Shown here: positions 18,074 to 25,867 of the stretch, piece by piece
Position numbering within the stretch: the first letter of the stretch is position 1
How the letters are laid out: each line of letters opens with the position of its first letter
Origin: an uncultured Lachnospiraceae bacterium
Lineage (GTDB): Bacteria > Bacillota > Clostridia > Lachnospirales > Lachnospiraceae
Reading direction: 5' to 3'
DNA length: 64,000 nucleotides
Assembly (NCBI GenBank): GCA_900317755.1
Contig: ONHZ01000067.1
Coordinates: 1-64,000, forward strand
Notes under the pieces: generated by a model
Database searches by the model: none
Told to the model about the DNA's origin: nothing
What the model saw: the letters and a program-made list of their open reading frames with translations, nothing else
Position numbers and translations under genes: made by a program

Positions 18074-18161
18074 CATTACCTCCAATGCAAAAGCTTAAAA
18101 TTTCAAAAACAATTTACATCATATCAAACTTGTCAAGAACAAAAACGTCCGGGTGTAGTCC

Positions 18162-19928
18162 TTACATCCTCTCCGGTGCCTCGAAGCCTAATAAATCAAT
18201 TGACTTCTCAAGCACGTTCTTCGTGAGATTGCAGAGCGCGATATAGCCCTTCTTTTCTTCCTCATTCTCACAGGTAAGAATCTTCGTCTCATGATAAAAA
18301 TGATTGAAGGCTTCGGAAACCTCATATACGAAGGCAGCAATCACATTTGGTGCCAGGCTTTCATATGAATTCCTGACTGTAGCAGAAAATCTGGATAGTA
18401 CATTCATTAAATCCTTATCTGCCTTTGAGTTCGCATTTGAAATCGATGCCTCATCAACATTTCCACCCTGCTCTGCGTATTTTCTCAAAATAGACTTAAT
18501 ACGGACGATCGTGTAAAGAATATATGGGCCTGTATCACCCTCGAAAGAAGTGAATTTCTCGAGATCGAAGACATAATCCTTTCTCGGCTCATTCTTGAGG
18601 TCGCCGTACTTCAGTGCCGCAATTGAAACAATCTTGCAGACCTTCTCTGCTTCTTCCGGAGACAAATCCTTATTTTCAGAAATCTTCTTACTCATGGCTT
18701 CTTCGATGTCGTCAATCAGGTATTCAAGCCTCATGACGCCGCCGGAACGTGTCTTCAAAGCCTTGCCGTCCTTGCCGTTTACTGTGCCGAAGCCTAAGAA
18801 GGATAATTTGGTTTTTTCCGGAACGATTCCAGTCTTTCGCACACAGCGGAAAATCTGGATGAAATGTAATTCCTGCCTTGCATCAACGACATAGAGAACC
18901 TCGTCAGGATCATAGTCCTTCATTCTCCAGATGAGTGTCGCAAGGTCGGTCGTATCATAAAGCGCAGCGCCGTCTGATTTCAAAATCATGCATGGAGGAA
19001 TCGTCTTCTTATCCGTGTCTTCTGCAACATCAACGACAAGTGCGCCATTGCTCTCATGGGCAAAGCCCCTGTCTTTCATGTCCTGCACCATGTCAGGGAT
19101 GTAAGGCTCAGAATCAGACTCACCTTTCCAGAGATCAAAGCTTACATTAAGCCTCTCGTAATTTCTCTTAAGGTCAGTCACAGAAACCTTCATGATCTGA
19201 TCAAGAAGTGCCCTGTAGCCTCGTCTGCCTTTCTGCATCTCAAGAGTAGCCTGCATGGCCTGCTCTTTAAAATCTTCATCTTCCTTTGACTTTGCAGATG
19301 CTGCCGGGTAGATTTCTTCAAGCTCAGAAATCGTAAAAGGTGCTTCTTCAGGATACTCGCCTTCAAAGCTCTCATCAAAGTAAATAAGTTCAGGGCGTCT
19401 CTCCTTCAGCTCAGCAATGATGAGGCCCATCTGAAGACCGAAGTCACCAAGATGCACATCACTTGTCACAGTATCGCCTGCAAATCTCGCAATTCGCTTT
19501 ACGCTCTCACCGATGACGGCACTTCGTAGGTGCCCTACATGAAGAGGCTTTGCAACATTTGGTCCGCCGTAGTCCATGAAAAGTTTCTCATGGGAGAACT
19601 CGTCCACGCCAAGCCTGTCTTTATCTTCCAGCATTTTTTCAAGATAATCTGAAAGAAAGCTGTCTGCAATATTAAAATTAATAAAGCCCGGCTTTACTGC
19701 GGAAACATCTTTGAATGCCGGATTTTTCTCAAGCTCTGCAGCAATCTCTACTGCGATTTCAAATGGATTTCGCTTAAAGCTTTTTGCCATCGCAAGCGCA
19801 CCATTTGACTGATACTCACAGAGATCCGGACGCTTCGAAACGGAAACGCGGCCGAATGCGCTGTCAAAGCCTGCGGAGGAATATGCTTTTTTTACTTCGT
19901 CTTCAATTAAATCGTGAAATTCTTTCAT
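18162..19928 (-). CDS. argS: Arginine--tRNA ligase
   Basis: Class I synthetase that charges arginine. The 588-residue protein has an N-terminal additional domain, the HIGH-type motif in GGPNVAKPLHVGHLRSAV near residue 125, and a helical anticodon-binding domain at the C terminus (VYEVSEAFNHFYHE). The KMSKS loop is replaced by KTRSGGVMRL, a substitution often seen in ArgRS. Length is normal (560-590). The ATG lacks a strong ribosome-binding site; an 18-base perfect palindrome lies 25 bases upstream. It follows queT in the same direction with 64 bases between. Confidence 0.96.
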   Translation of the reverse strand: MKEFHDLIEDEVKKAYSSAGFDSAFGRVSVSKRPDLCEYQSNGALAMAKSFKRNPFEIAVEIAAELEKNPAFKDVSAVKPGFINFNIADSFLSDYLEKMLEDKDRLGVDEFSHEKLFMDYGGPNVAKPLHVGHLRSAVIGESVKRIARFAGDTVTSDVHLGDFGLQMGLIIAELKERRPELIYFDESFEGEYPEEAPFTISELEEIYPAASAKSKEDEDFKEQAMQATLEMQKGRRGYRALLDQIMKVSVTDLKRNYERLNVSFDLWKGESDSEPYIPDMVQDMKDRGFAHESNGALVVDVAEDTDKKTIPPCMILKSDGAALYDTTDLATLIWRMKDYDPDEVLYVVDARQELHFIQIFRCVRKTGIVPEKTKLSFLGFGTVNGKDGKALKTRSGGVMRLEYLIDDIEEAMSKKISENKDLSPEEAEKVCKIVSIAALKYGDLKNEPRKDYVFDLEKFTSFEGDTGPYILYTIVRIKSILRKYAEQGGNVDEASISNANSKADKDLMNVLSRFSATVRNSYESLAPNVIAAFVYEVSEAFNHFYHETKILTCENEEEKKGYIALCNLTKNVLEKSIDLLGFEAPERM

Positions 19929-19953
19929 CTTTTTACCAAAATAAGTCGCGCTC

Positions 19954-19971
19954 AGTTACTTGCAAGTAACT
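19954..19971. repeat. 18-bp perfect palindrome between queT and argS
   Basis: The bases agttacttgcaagtaact are self-complementary over their whole length. The site lies upstream of the argS start and could bind a dimeric regulator or form a small hairpin. No T run follows, so it is not a good terminator. Confidence 0.4.
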
Positions 19972-19992
19972 AAGCCGATGGCGTAAATGCTC

Positions 19993-20508
19993 TTACACTT
20001 TGCTCTGAGCGAGCTCCGGGAAGATGTTGAAGCGCTGCTTCCAAAGGATGGCCTTGAGGGCGAGACCGAAGCCGACTGCTGAGATGACTTCGCCTGCGCC
20101 AACGGTGGCTACCATGAAGAGGTATGCATCGCCGAGGCCGTAAACATACTTTAGTACGAGCGGTACAACGATCATGTTCATGATGACCGGCGGAAATGAG
20201 CAGACTACCTTTGTCTTCCTGAGTAAGTATGTTCCATATGCTGCAGCAAGTGTCGCAAGAGATCCGAACAGGATGTCAAGTGCTGCACAGCCTGTAATGG
20301 TATTGCTGATCAGGCATCCGATAAAGAGACCTGGGATGGCAGCCGGCGTGAATACCGGTAAAATCGTAAGTGCCTCGGAAATCCTGACCTGGATCACACC
20401 GCTTGCGAGTCCAAACAGGTTTGAAAGCCATGTGAGGACCACATAAAGTGCTGCGATTACTGCTGCTTCAGCTATGAAGCGTGCTGACATACTCTTTTTC
20501 TTATTCAT
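19993..20508 (-). CDS. queT: QueT family queuosine-precursor transporter
   Basis: The 171-residue protein is strongly hydrophobic with about five membrane segments (ARFIAEAAVIAALYVVLTWL, LPVFTPAAIPGLFIGCLIS, LFGSLATLAAAYGTYLL, VIMNMIVVPLVLKYVYGL, FMVATVGAGEVISAVGFGLA). It is the substrate-binding S component of an ECF-type importer for a queuosine precursor such as preQ1; the shared ATPase and T units are elsewhere. The motif QVRISEALTILPVF is typical of QueT (COG4708). AAGGAG precedes the ATG at good spacing. In many Firmicutes this gene has a preQ1 riboswitch; a structured leader is present here. Confidence 0.9.
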   Translation of the reverse strand: MNKKKSMSARFIAEAAVIAALYVVLTWLSNLFGLASGVIQVRISEALTILPVFTPAAIPGLFIGCLISNTITGCAALDILFGSLATLAAAYGTYLLRKTKVVCSFPPVIMNMIVVPLVLKYVYGLGDAYLFMVATVGAGEVISAVGFGLALKAILWKQRFNIFPELAQSKV

Positions 20509-20521
20509 TTTTTACTCCTTC

Positions 20522-20609
20522 GTGCGCGAATTGACCGCACCTAGTTTTGATTTAGGAATCTTCGGTATCCTAATCCGAATATCCCGGCGAGGATAGTTTC
20601 GAACTCGCC
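20522..20609 (-). promoter_or_regulatory. Structured queT leader, candidate preQ1-type riboswitch
   Basis: Reading the minus strand toward queT, there is a hairpin GGCGAG/CTCGCC (20586-20609). Next comes a stem TTCGG/CCGAA (20575-20579 with 20561-20565) whose loop contains TTAGGA. The TTCCTAA immediately downstream (20552-20557) is complementary to that loop, giving an H-type pseudoknot or an alternative hairpin. A third stem GTGCG/CGCAC (20522-20540) sits just before the AAGGAG of queT. PreQ1 riboswitches are H-type pseudoknots placed at this spot, but I cannot fit the conserved bases of a known preQ1 class, so the assignment rests on context and topology. Confidence 0.4.
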
Positions 20610-20631
20610 TGCCTATATGTTACTATATCTT

Positions 20632-20706
20632 ATACTCGCTCCCGCATGGACAATGCTGTCTCTCGCACGTCGTCTCGCGCCTCATGGATTTTTGCGACGT
20701 GAGTAT
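20632..20706. repeat. ATACTCG inverted-repeat element, copy 3 (long)
   Basis: The left arm atactc (20632-20637), followed by gctcccgc, pairs with gagtat (20701-20706). The element fills the space between the end of glmM and the queT leader. It shares atactcgct with the copies at 11575 and 14972 and cgctcccgc with the copy at 11575. Confidence 0.45.
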
Positions 20707-20717
20707 TACGCAAAATT

Positions 20718-22055
20718 TTATTCCGGGAACTCGGCACGTATCACCTTCACCATCTGGTCGACGTACTTCGCGCAGAGCTCGTCGGACCCTGCTTCGACCA
20801 TGACGCGGATGACAGGCTCTGTACCGGATTTACGGAGAAGAATTCTGCCTTCATCGCCGAGTTCTGATGTAATCTCATCCTTTGCTGCAAGAACCTGTTC
20901 GTCATTCATGACAGCATCAAGATCTGAAACACGGACATTTTTCAGAAGCTGCGGATACTTCTGCATTCCGCTTGCAAGGTCGTGAAGGGAAGACTTCTCT
21001 TCCATGATGACTTCCATCAGCATGATTGCAGTGAGGATTCCGTCGCCTGTCGTTGCGTGCTTTGAGAAAATAATATGTCCGGACTGTTCACCGCCAAGGA
21101 CATATCCCTTTTCTACCATGTCTTCATTTACATATTTGTCACCGACTGTCGTAACATCGTATTCGATGCCGGCTCTCTCTAATGCCTTGAAGCAGCCAAG
21201 ATTTGCCATGATCGTGCAGACGACATGGTTTCCGTCAAGCTTGCCGTTTTTCTTTAAGTATTTTCCACAGATATAAATAATATAATCGCCGTCTATTACT
21301 TTTCCTGTATTGTCAACTGCGATACACCTGTCTGCATCTCCATCAAATGCAAAGCCGCAGTCAAGGTCTTTCTCCTTTACGAGATCAACTAATGCATTAA
21401 TGTGTGTCGAGCCAACATTATTATTAATGTTTAATCCATTAGGATCTGCACCAATGACATAGGTCTTTGCGCCAAGGGCATCAAAAACATTTTTTGCAAT
21501 ATTGAAGGTCGATCCATTTGCGCAGTCAAGTCCGATTCGCTTTCCCTTATATGAACGTGTGGCAAGAGAAATAAGGAATCCGATATATCTGTTCCTGCCT
21601 ATTGCATAATCAATGGCAACCCCGACATCCTCGCCTGTCACAAATGGAAGCTCCGGAATTTTGCCATCAATATAATTCTCAATATCCTCTTCAAGCGAGC
21701 CCATCATCTTGTGGCCGTTTCCGTCCATGATCTTTATGCCATTGTCATAGTATGGATTGTGAGAAGCGGAGATCATGACACCGCAGTCGAAATCTTCAGT
21801 TCTTACAACGTATGCGACTGACGGCGTCGTCGTAACATGAAGTAAATATGCATCAGAGCCCGATGCTGTGATTCCTGCAACAAGGGCATATTCAAACATA
21901 TATGAGGAACGTCGTGTATCCTTGCCGATAACAATCTTGCCCCTGTGCTCTTTTCCAAAATAATAACCTAAAAATCTGCCGATCTTGTATGCATGATCAG
22001 TTGTCAGAACCTTGCCGGCCTCACCCCTGAAGCCATCTGTTCCAAAGTATTTCAT
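20718..22055 (-). CDS. glmM: Phosphoglucosamine mutase
   Basis: Converts glucosamine-6-phosphate to glucosamine-1-phosphate for UDP-GlcNAc and peptidoglycan synthesis in the cytoplasm. The 445-residue protein has the N-terminal YFGTDGFRGEAG (residues 3-14), the phosphoserine loop ISASHNP with the active serine at about 98, the magnesium loop FDGDADR near residue 240, and a C-terminal phosphate-binding RKSGTEPVIRVM. These are all diagnostic of GlmM. It starts 3 bases after the DUF2225 gene with AAGGGG upstream. The two genes are clearly co-transcribed. Confidence 0.96.
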   Translation of the reverse strand: MKYFGTDGFRGEAGKVLTTDHAYKIGRFLGYYFGKEHRGKIVIGKDTRRSSYMFEYALVAGITASGSDAYLLHVTTTPSVAYVVRTEDFDCGVMISASHNPYYDNGIKIMDGNGHKMMGSLEEDIENYIDGKIPELPFVTGEDVGVAIDYAIGRNRYIGFLISLATRSYKGKRIGLDCANGSTFNIAKNVFDALGAKTYVIGADPNGLNINNNVGSTHINALVDLVKEKDLDCGFAFDGDADRCIAVDNTGKVIDGDYIIYICGKYLKKNGKLDGNHVVCTIMANLGCFKALERAGIEYDVTTVGDKYVNEDMVEKGYVLGGEQSGHIIFSKHATTGDGILTAIMLMEVIMEEKSSLHDLASGMQKYPQLLKNVRVSDLDAVMNDEQVLAAKDEITSELGDEGRILLRKSGTEPVIRVMVEAGSDELCAKYVDQMVKVIRAEFPE

Positions 22056-22058
22056 TAC

Positions 22059-22922
22059 TCAATTCCCCTTCTGTTTTTTAATCTCTACCAGTATCTCATC
22101 CTTCAGATCAACGCATTTGTCCTTCACCTTCCTTGGTGTTGCAGGAGCGGTCAGAAGCTTTGCGACAAGCTTTGATGCTGTAGAATAATCCTTAAAATAC
22201 ATTGCCATATGTGCAAGCATGAATTCAACTGTCGAATCATCCATGCCTTCGTAAGGCGCATTCTCTGTGGAAATAGCCTTCGTGAAGCCCTCATACGCCT
22301 GCTTATAGAATCCGTTGTACTCCTCAAGAATCGTCCATCGCTTATTCTGTTCTTCGGGAGAGACTCCTTTGATTTCCTTATATTCAGCACGCCTGAGCCA
22401 GGCAATCTTAAGACATATATATGCCTTTTCACTCATCTTGCCATGCTTTGCAATGGTATTTACAAGTGCAAGCTTGTACCTGTCAACCGCCCTGTCATAA
22501 GAATACGTTTCAGCTGACTTATCTTCTGTAGGCCGGAATTTCTTAAGAGCTTCTTTAATCCATTTGGCCTGTGTATCTGAAACATGCATGAAGTCCTTAT
22601 TCAGAGCGGCATACCCACAATGCGGACAGACAGCAACGTCGTATTTAACTGAATCAATGCCCTCAAAATTTGGCCTGAGATCTGCATCCGGTTCAAGCCT
22701 CTTCGCCTTTCCGCTTTTCATCACTAGCGTGTGGAATTTCTGTGCACAAATAGGGCATTCAATCACTTTCTCCAGCAGAAAATCCTTCTCCTCGGGTTTG
22801 TGCTCCTCAGGTTTTTTCACAACTTTTTGCTGAGGTCTGTTTTCCTTTTTACTTTCTTCTTTTGTGATGTCAAGATCACCATCGGAGATAATTCCGAATC
22901 TTTCCAATCCCGATAGTTTCAT
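22059..22922 (-). CDS. DUF2225 family protein with zinc ribbon and helical repeats
   Basis: About 287 residues. The N-terminal 45 residues are charged and disordered-looking. A zinc ribbon follows (VIECPICAQKF and, 40 residues on, DVAVCPHCGYAALNKDF), and then a helical TPR-like region containing YKLALVNTIAKHGKMSEKAY. This is the DUF2225 pattern. I know no confirmed biochemical role. The start is set to ATG at 22922 because AGGAGG lies just upstream; a TTG further out would place the ribosome-binding site inside the frame. It is coupled to glmM. Confidence 0.82.
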   Translation of the reverse strand: MKLSGLERFGIISDGDLDITKEESKKENRPQQKVVKKPEEHKPEEKDFLLEKVIECPICAQKFHTLVMKSGKAKRLEPDADLRPNFEGIDSVKYDVAVCPHCGYAALNKDFMHVSDTQAKWIKEALKKFRPTEDKSAETYSYDRAVDRYKLALVNTIAKHGKMSEKAYICLKIAWLRRAEYKEIKGVSPEEQNKRWTILEEYNGFYKQAYEGFTKAISTENAPYEGMDDSTVEFMLAHMAMYFKDYSTASKLVAKLLTAPATPRKVKDKCVDLKDEILVEIKKQKGN

Positions 22923-23005
22923 GCTGCCTCCTGACAATTAATTGAACAATAATACATTTCTAAATACTCACTAATATGAATAATTTCTAATTGAAGGCAT
23001 TCATC

Positions 23006-24670
23006 TCACTGTGCTGGCGGCGTGTATGAGCTCTTCAGTGAAACAATCCTGTTAAATACCGGTGCATCATCTGTCGAGTCCTTCACATCACGGACAAAAT
23101 AGCCGTTTCGCACGAACTGGAAGCTGTCATAGCCCTTTGCCTCTTTAAGTTCCGGCTCAAGAACTGCATCGCAGACGGTAAGCGAATTCGGGTTCAGATT
23201 CAGGTCGCCGTTTTCATCATAGACGCCAAGCTCTTCATTTACGATATTTTCATAGAGCCTTACCTTTGTATGGAAAGCGGTCGGCGCGTTTACCCAGTGA
23301 ATCGTGCCCTTGACCTTGCGTCCGTCCGGTGAATCTCCGCCGCGGGTTTCTGGATCATATGTGCAGTGAACAACTGAAACTTTGCCATCATCGTCAAGCT
23401 CGTATGATGTGCATGTCACATAATATGCATTCATAAGACGGACTTCGTTTCCTGGATAAAGCCTCCTGTACTTCTTTGGCGGCTCGACCATGAAGTCGTC
23501 TCTCTCGATATAAATCTCTCTTGAGAAAGGAACCGTCCTCTCGCCAAGTTCTGGATTTTCTACATTATTTATGACAGGTAATTCCTCGGTCTGGCCTTCC
23601 GGATAATTATCAATAACGACCTTTACCGGATCAAGAACTGCCATGACACGCTTACATTTAGGCTTCAAATCTTCCCTGATGCAGTACTCAAGCATTGCAT
23701 AATCCGAAATCGAATTTGACTTGGAAATGCCTGAAAGCTCAACGAACTTCCGGATTGATTCAGGCGTAAAGCCGCGGCGGCGAAGTCCTGCGATAGAAAC
23801 AAGCCTAGGATCATCCCAGCCATCGACGATGCCGTCCTGAACGAGCTTCTTGATATAACGCTTGCCTGTGACGATGTTTTTAAGGTACATCTTTGCAAAT
23901 TCAATCTGTCTCGGCGGAACGTCGAAGCCGACATTCTGTACAACCCAGTCATAGAGAGGCCTATGATCCTCGAACTCGAGCGTGCAGAGTGAATGGGTGA
24001 TGCCCTCGATTCCGTCCTCGATTGGATGGGCGAAATCATACATAGGATAAATGCACCACTTGTCGCCAGTCCTGTGATGTGAAATATGGGCAACACGGTA
24101 AATAATCGGGTCACGCATATTGATGTTCGGAGAGGACATGTCGATCTTCGCACGGATGACGACTGAACCGTCCTCGTATTTTCCAGCTTTCATGTCAGAG
24201 AAAATCTGGAGGCTTTCCTCGACCGGACGCTCGCGGTTCGGGTCATTCGTACCCGGTTCCGTAAGCGTGCCTCGGGTATTCTTTATTTCTTCAGGCGAAA
24301 GGTCCGAAGCATAGGCCTTGCCCTCTTTGATGAGTTTCACTGCAGCTTCGTACATCTTGTCAAAATAATCCGAAGCATAATAAATTTTTCCGCCAAAATC
24401 GGCACCAAGCCACTTGACATCCTCGACGATTGAATCTACAAATTCCTCATTCTCCTTCGTTGGATTCGTATCGTCAAATCTCAGGTGGAAAATTCCTTTA
24501 TATTCTTTCGCAATGCCGGAATTCAAAATAATGGACTTTGCATGTCCAATATGAAGATAGCCATTCGGCTCCGGAGGGAAACGCGTGACGACGTGGTCGT
24601 ATACACCTTCCTCAAGATCCTTGTCGATTGCATCCTCTATGAAATTTCGGCTTATTACTTCTTCTGACAT
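23006..24670 (-). CDS. glnS: Glutamine--tRNA ligase
   Basis: The 554-residue class I synthetase has the HIGH motif in PPEPNGYLHIGHAKS (residues 32-46), FDDTNPTKENEEFV soon after, and the GlnRS-specific VDGWDDPRLVSIAGLRRRG stretch. A C-terminal double beta-barrel anticodon domain follows. The KMSKS position appears as VTGKRYIKKLV. It directly glutaminylates tRNA. AAAGG precedes the ATG by 7 bases. It starts 12 bases after the rhomboid-like gene, so it is read from that gene's consensus promoter. Confidence 0.96.
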   Translation of the reverse strand: MSEEVISRNFIEDAIDKDLEEGVYDHVVTRFPPEPNGYLHIGHAKSIILNSGIAKEYKGIFHLRFDDTNPTKENEEFVDSIVEDVKWLGADFGGKIYYASDYFDKMYEAAVKLIKEGKAYASDLSPEEIKNTRGTLTEPGTNDPNRERPVEESLQIFSDMKAGKYEDGSVVIRAKIDMSSPNINMRDPIIYRVAHISHHRTGDKWCIYPMYDFAHPIEDGIEGITHSLCTLEFEDHRPLYDWVVQNVGFDVPPRQIEFAKMYLKNIVTGKRYIKKLVQDGIVDGWDDPRLVSIAGLRRRGFTPESIRKFVELSGISKSNSISDYAMLEYCIREDLKPKCKRVMAVLDPVKVVIDNYPEGQTEELPVINNVENPELGERTVPFSREIYIERDDFMVEPPKKYRRLYPGNEVRLMNAYYVTCTSYELDDDGKVSVVHCTYDPETRGGDSPDGRKVKGTIHWVNAPTAFHTKVRLYENIVNEELGVYDENGDLNLNPNSLTVCDAVLEPELKEAKGYDSFQFVRNGYFVRDVKDSTDDAPVFNRIVSLKSSYTPPAQ

Positions 24671-24682
24671 AATGATGCCTTT

Positions 24683-25600
24683 CTATATAATGTGCTTATG
24701 TGTAAAGAGGTGGTCGCTGCAGTACTCGTGGTTTCCCTTACATTTTGAGCAGTAACGGAATTCGAGTTCCGGGTTCGTAATCTCAGTTCTGCCGCAGATC
24801 TCACATTTGTGGACGTGTGGCTTCTTAAATGGGCTCTGTGAACGACTGCTCTGGGCGTTTGCGTATGGATTTCCTCCCTGCCTGTATCTCTGGTTGGCCT
24901 GCTGCCCGGCATTATACTGCTGGCGGTATCTCTGCTGCCGCTTTCTCTCGCCCGGACTGACAAACTTTGATTTTCTTATCATAAGGAAGAAAAACAGGAA
25001 ATTCAGAAGTGATGAAATGATGGCCGTTCTGCCTCCCCAGTCTGCCATGACAAATTCAATGACCATCATGATGCCGTAGAAAATTGACAGATACTTCATC
25101 TTTATCGGAATGACAAACCAGAAAAGCACCGGAACGTCCGGATAAAATACCGCAAAGGCGAGGAACAGACCAAGATTGATGTAGTCCATCGTGAAATAAT
25201 TTCCTATGCCAATGACGCCTGCCCCATGAATCGCTGTATACATTCCATAATAAATGAATGCACCTATAATGGTAAAAATAATTCCGCCAAACACATAGAG
25301 ATTGAAGCGGAATGAACCCATCGTCTGTTCAAGGTCGCGTCCGATCTGCCAGTAAAATATCAGCATGATAATAGCAAATACAATATTCTGTGGCGGCGGA
25401 ATCAGAATCCACGAAACAATTCTCCAAATCTGACCTGAAAGAATCATCGCCGGCTCAAGCGTCAGCATCTGGACAAGATTCACATTTGTATACTGGGAGC
25501 CAAACTCCATAACGTAACCTATAATATAGCCTGCAATCAGGTAATTCATAAGGTTCGGAATAGCGAATTTACCGAACTTCTTTTCCATTTTATCTATCAT
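24683..25600 (-). CDS. Rhomboid-like membrane protein with C-terminal zinc ribbon
   Basis: About 305 residues. Six hydrophobic segments occur within residues 15-215. The segment SGQIWRIVSWIL and the following WQIGRDLEQTMGSFRFNLY resemble the rhomboid/Derlin fold. The rhomboid protease GxSG motif is not seen; the corresponding loop reads HGAGVIGIGNY, so it is probably not a protease. After a Gln/Arg/Tyr-rich linker (QQRYRQQYNAGQQ) comes a C-terminal zinc-ribbon-like domain with CEICGRTE, YCSKC and YCSDHLFTH. The start is set to ATG 25600, which has GGAGA six bases upstream; a TTG start would lie on the ribosome-binding site. It leads the operon with glnS and has a perfect sigma-A promoter. Confidence 0.78.
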   Translation of the reverse strand: MIDKMEKKFGKFAIPNLMNYLIAGYIIGYVMEFGSQYTNVNLVQMLTLEPAMILSGQIWRIVSWILIPPPQNIVFAIIMLIFYWQIGRDLEQTMGSFRFNLYVFGGIIFTIIGAFIYYGMYTAIHGAGVIGIGNYFTMDYINLGLFLAFAVFYPDVPVLFWFVIPIKMKYLSIFYGIMMVIEFVMADWGGRTAIISSLLNFLFFFLMIRKSKFVSPGERKRQQRYRQQYNAGQQANQRYRQGGNPYANAQSSRSQSPFKKPHVHKCEICGRTEITNPELEFRYCSKCKGNHEYCSDHLFTHKHII

Positions 25601-25631
25601 AAAAGTCTCCAAATCATAAAGCGACTAAAAT

Positions 25632-25660
25632 ATTATAAGGACGAAGCCCTCTTTTGTCAA
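25632..25660 (-). promoter_or_regulatory. Consensus sigma-A promoter of the rhomboid-like/glnS operon
   Basis: On the minus strand there is TTGACA (revcomp at 25655-25660), a 17-base spacer, and TATAAT (revcomp at 25632-25637). Both hexamers match the consensus exactly. The first gene's ribosome-binding site follows about 25 bases downstream. Confidence 0.85.
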
Positions 25661-25765
25661 TGAAAAGCCGGAGGTATCCGATAATAAATTTAAGTAGAAA
25701 AAAGCAATTTTTTTGTAAAATTTTTTACATTACAGAAAATCTGTCAGATTAATTTTATAATAAAC

Positions 25766-25794
25766 TTGTATCAAAAAAGTCAAAGGTATACAAT
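25766..25794 (+). promoter_or_regulatory. Possible promoter of the glycogen-debranching gene
   Basis: TTGTAT (25766-25771), a 17-base spacer and TACAAT (25789-25794) lie about 70 bases before the ATG. A second TATAAT-like sequence occurs near 25813. The area is AT-rich, so chance matches are likely. Confidence 0.35.
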
Positions 25795-25867
25795 GAATTC
25801 AAATTGGAAACTATATAATATATGATTAGTTTTCGTGCATATTTATGCATTACAGAAAGGACAGAAA

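Noticed and set aside
18074-18161. Zur-type operator upstream of the His-rich CobW gene
   Set aside because: A TTGACA-like -35 is present but no inverted repeat matching a Zur box can be seen.
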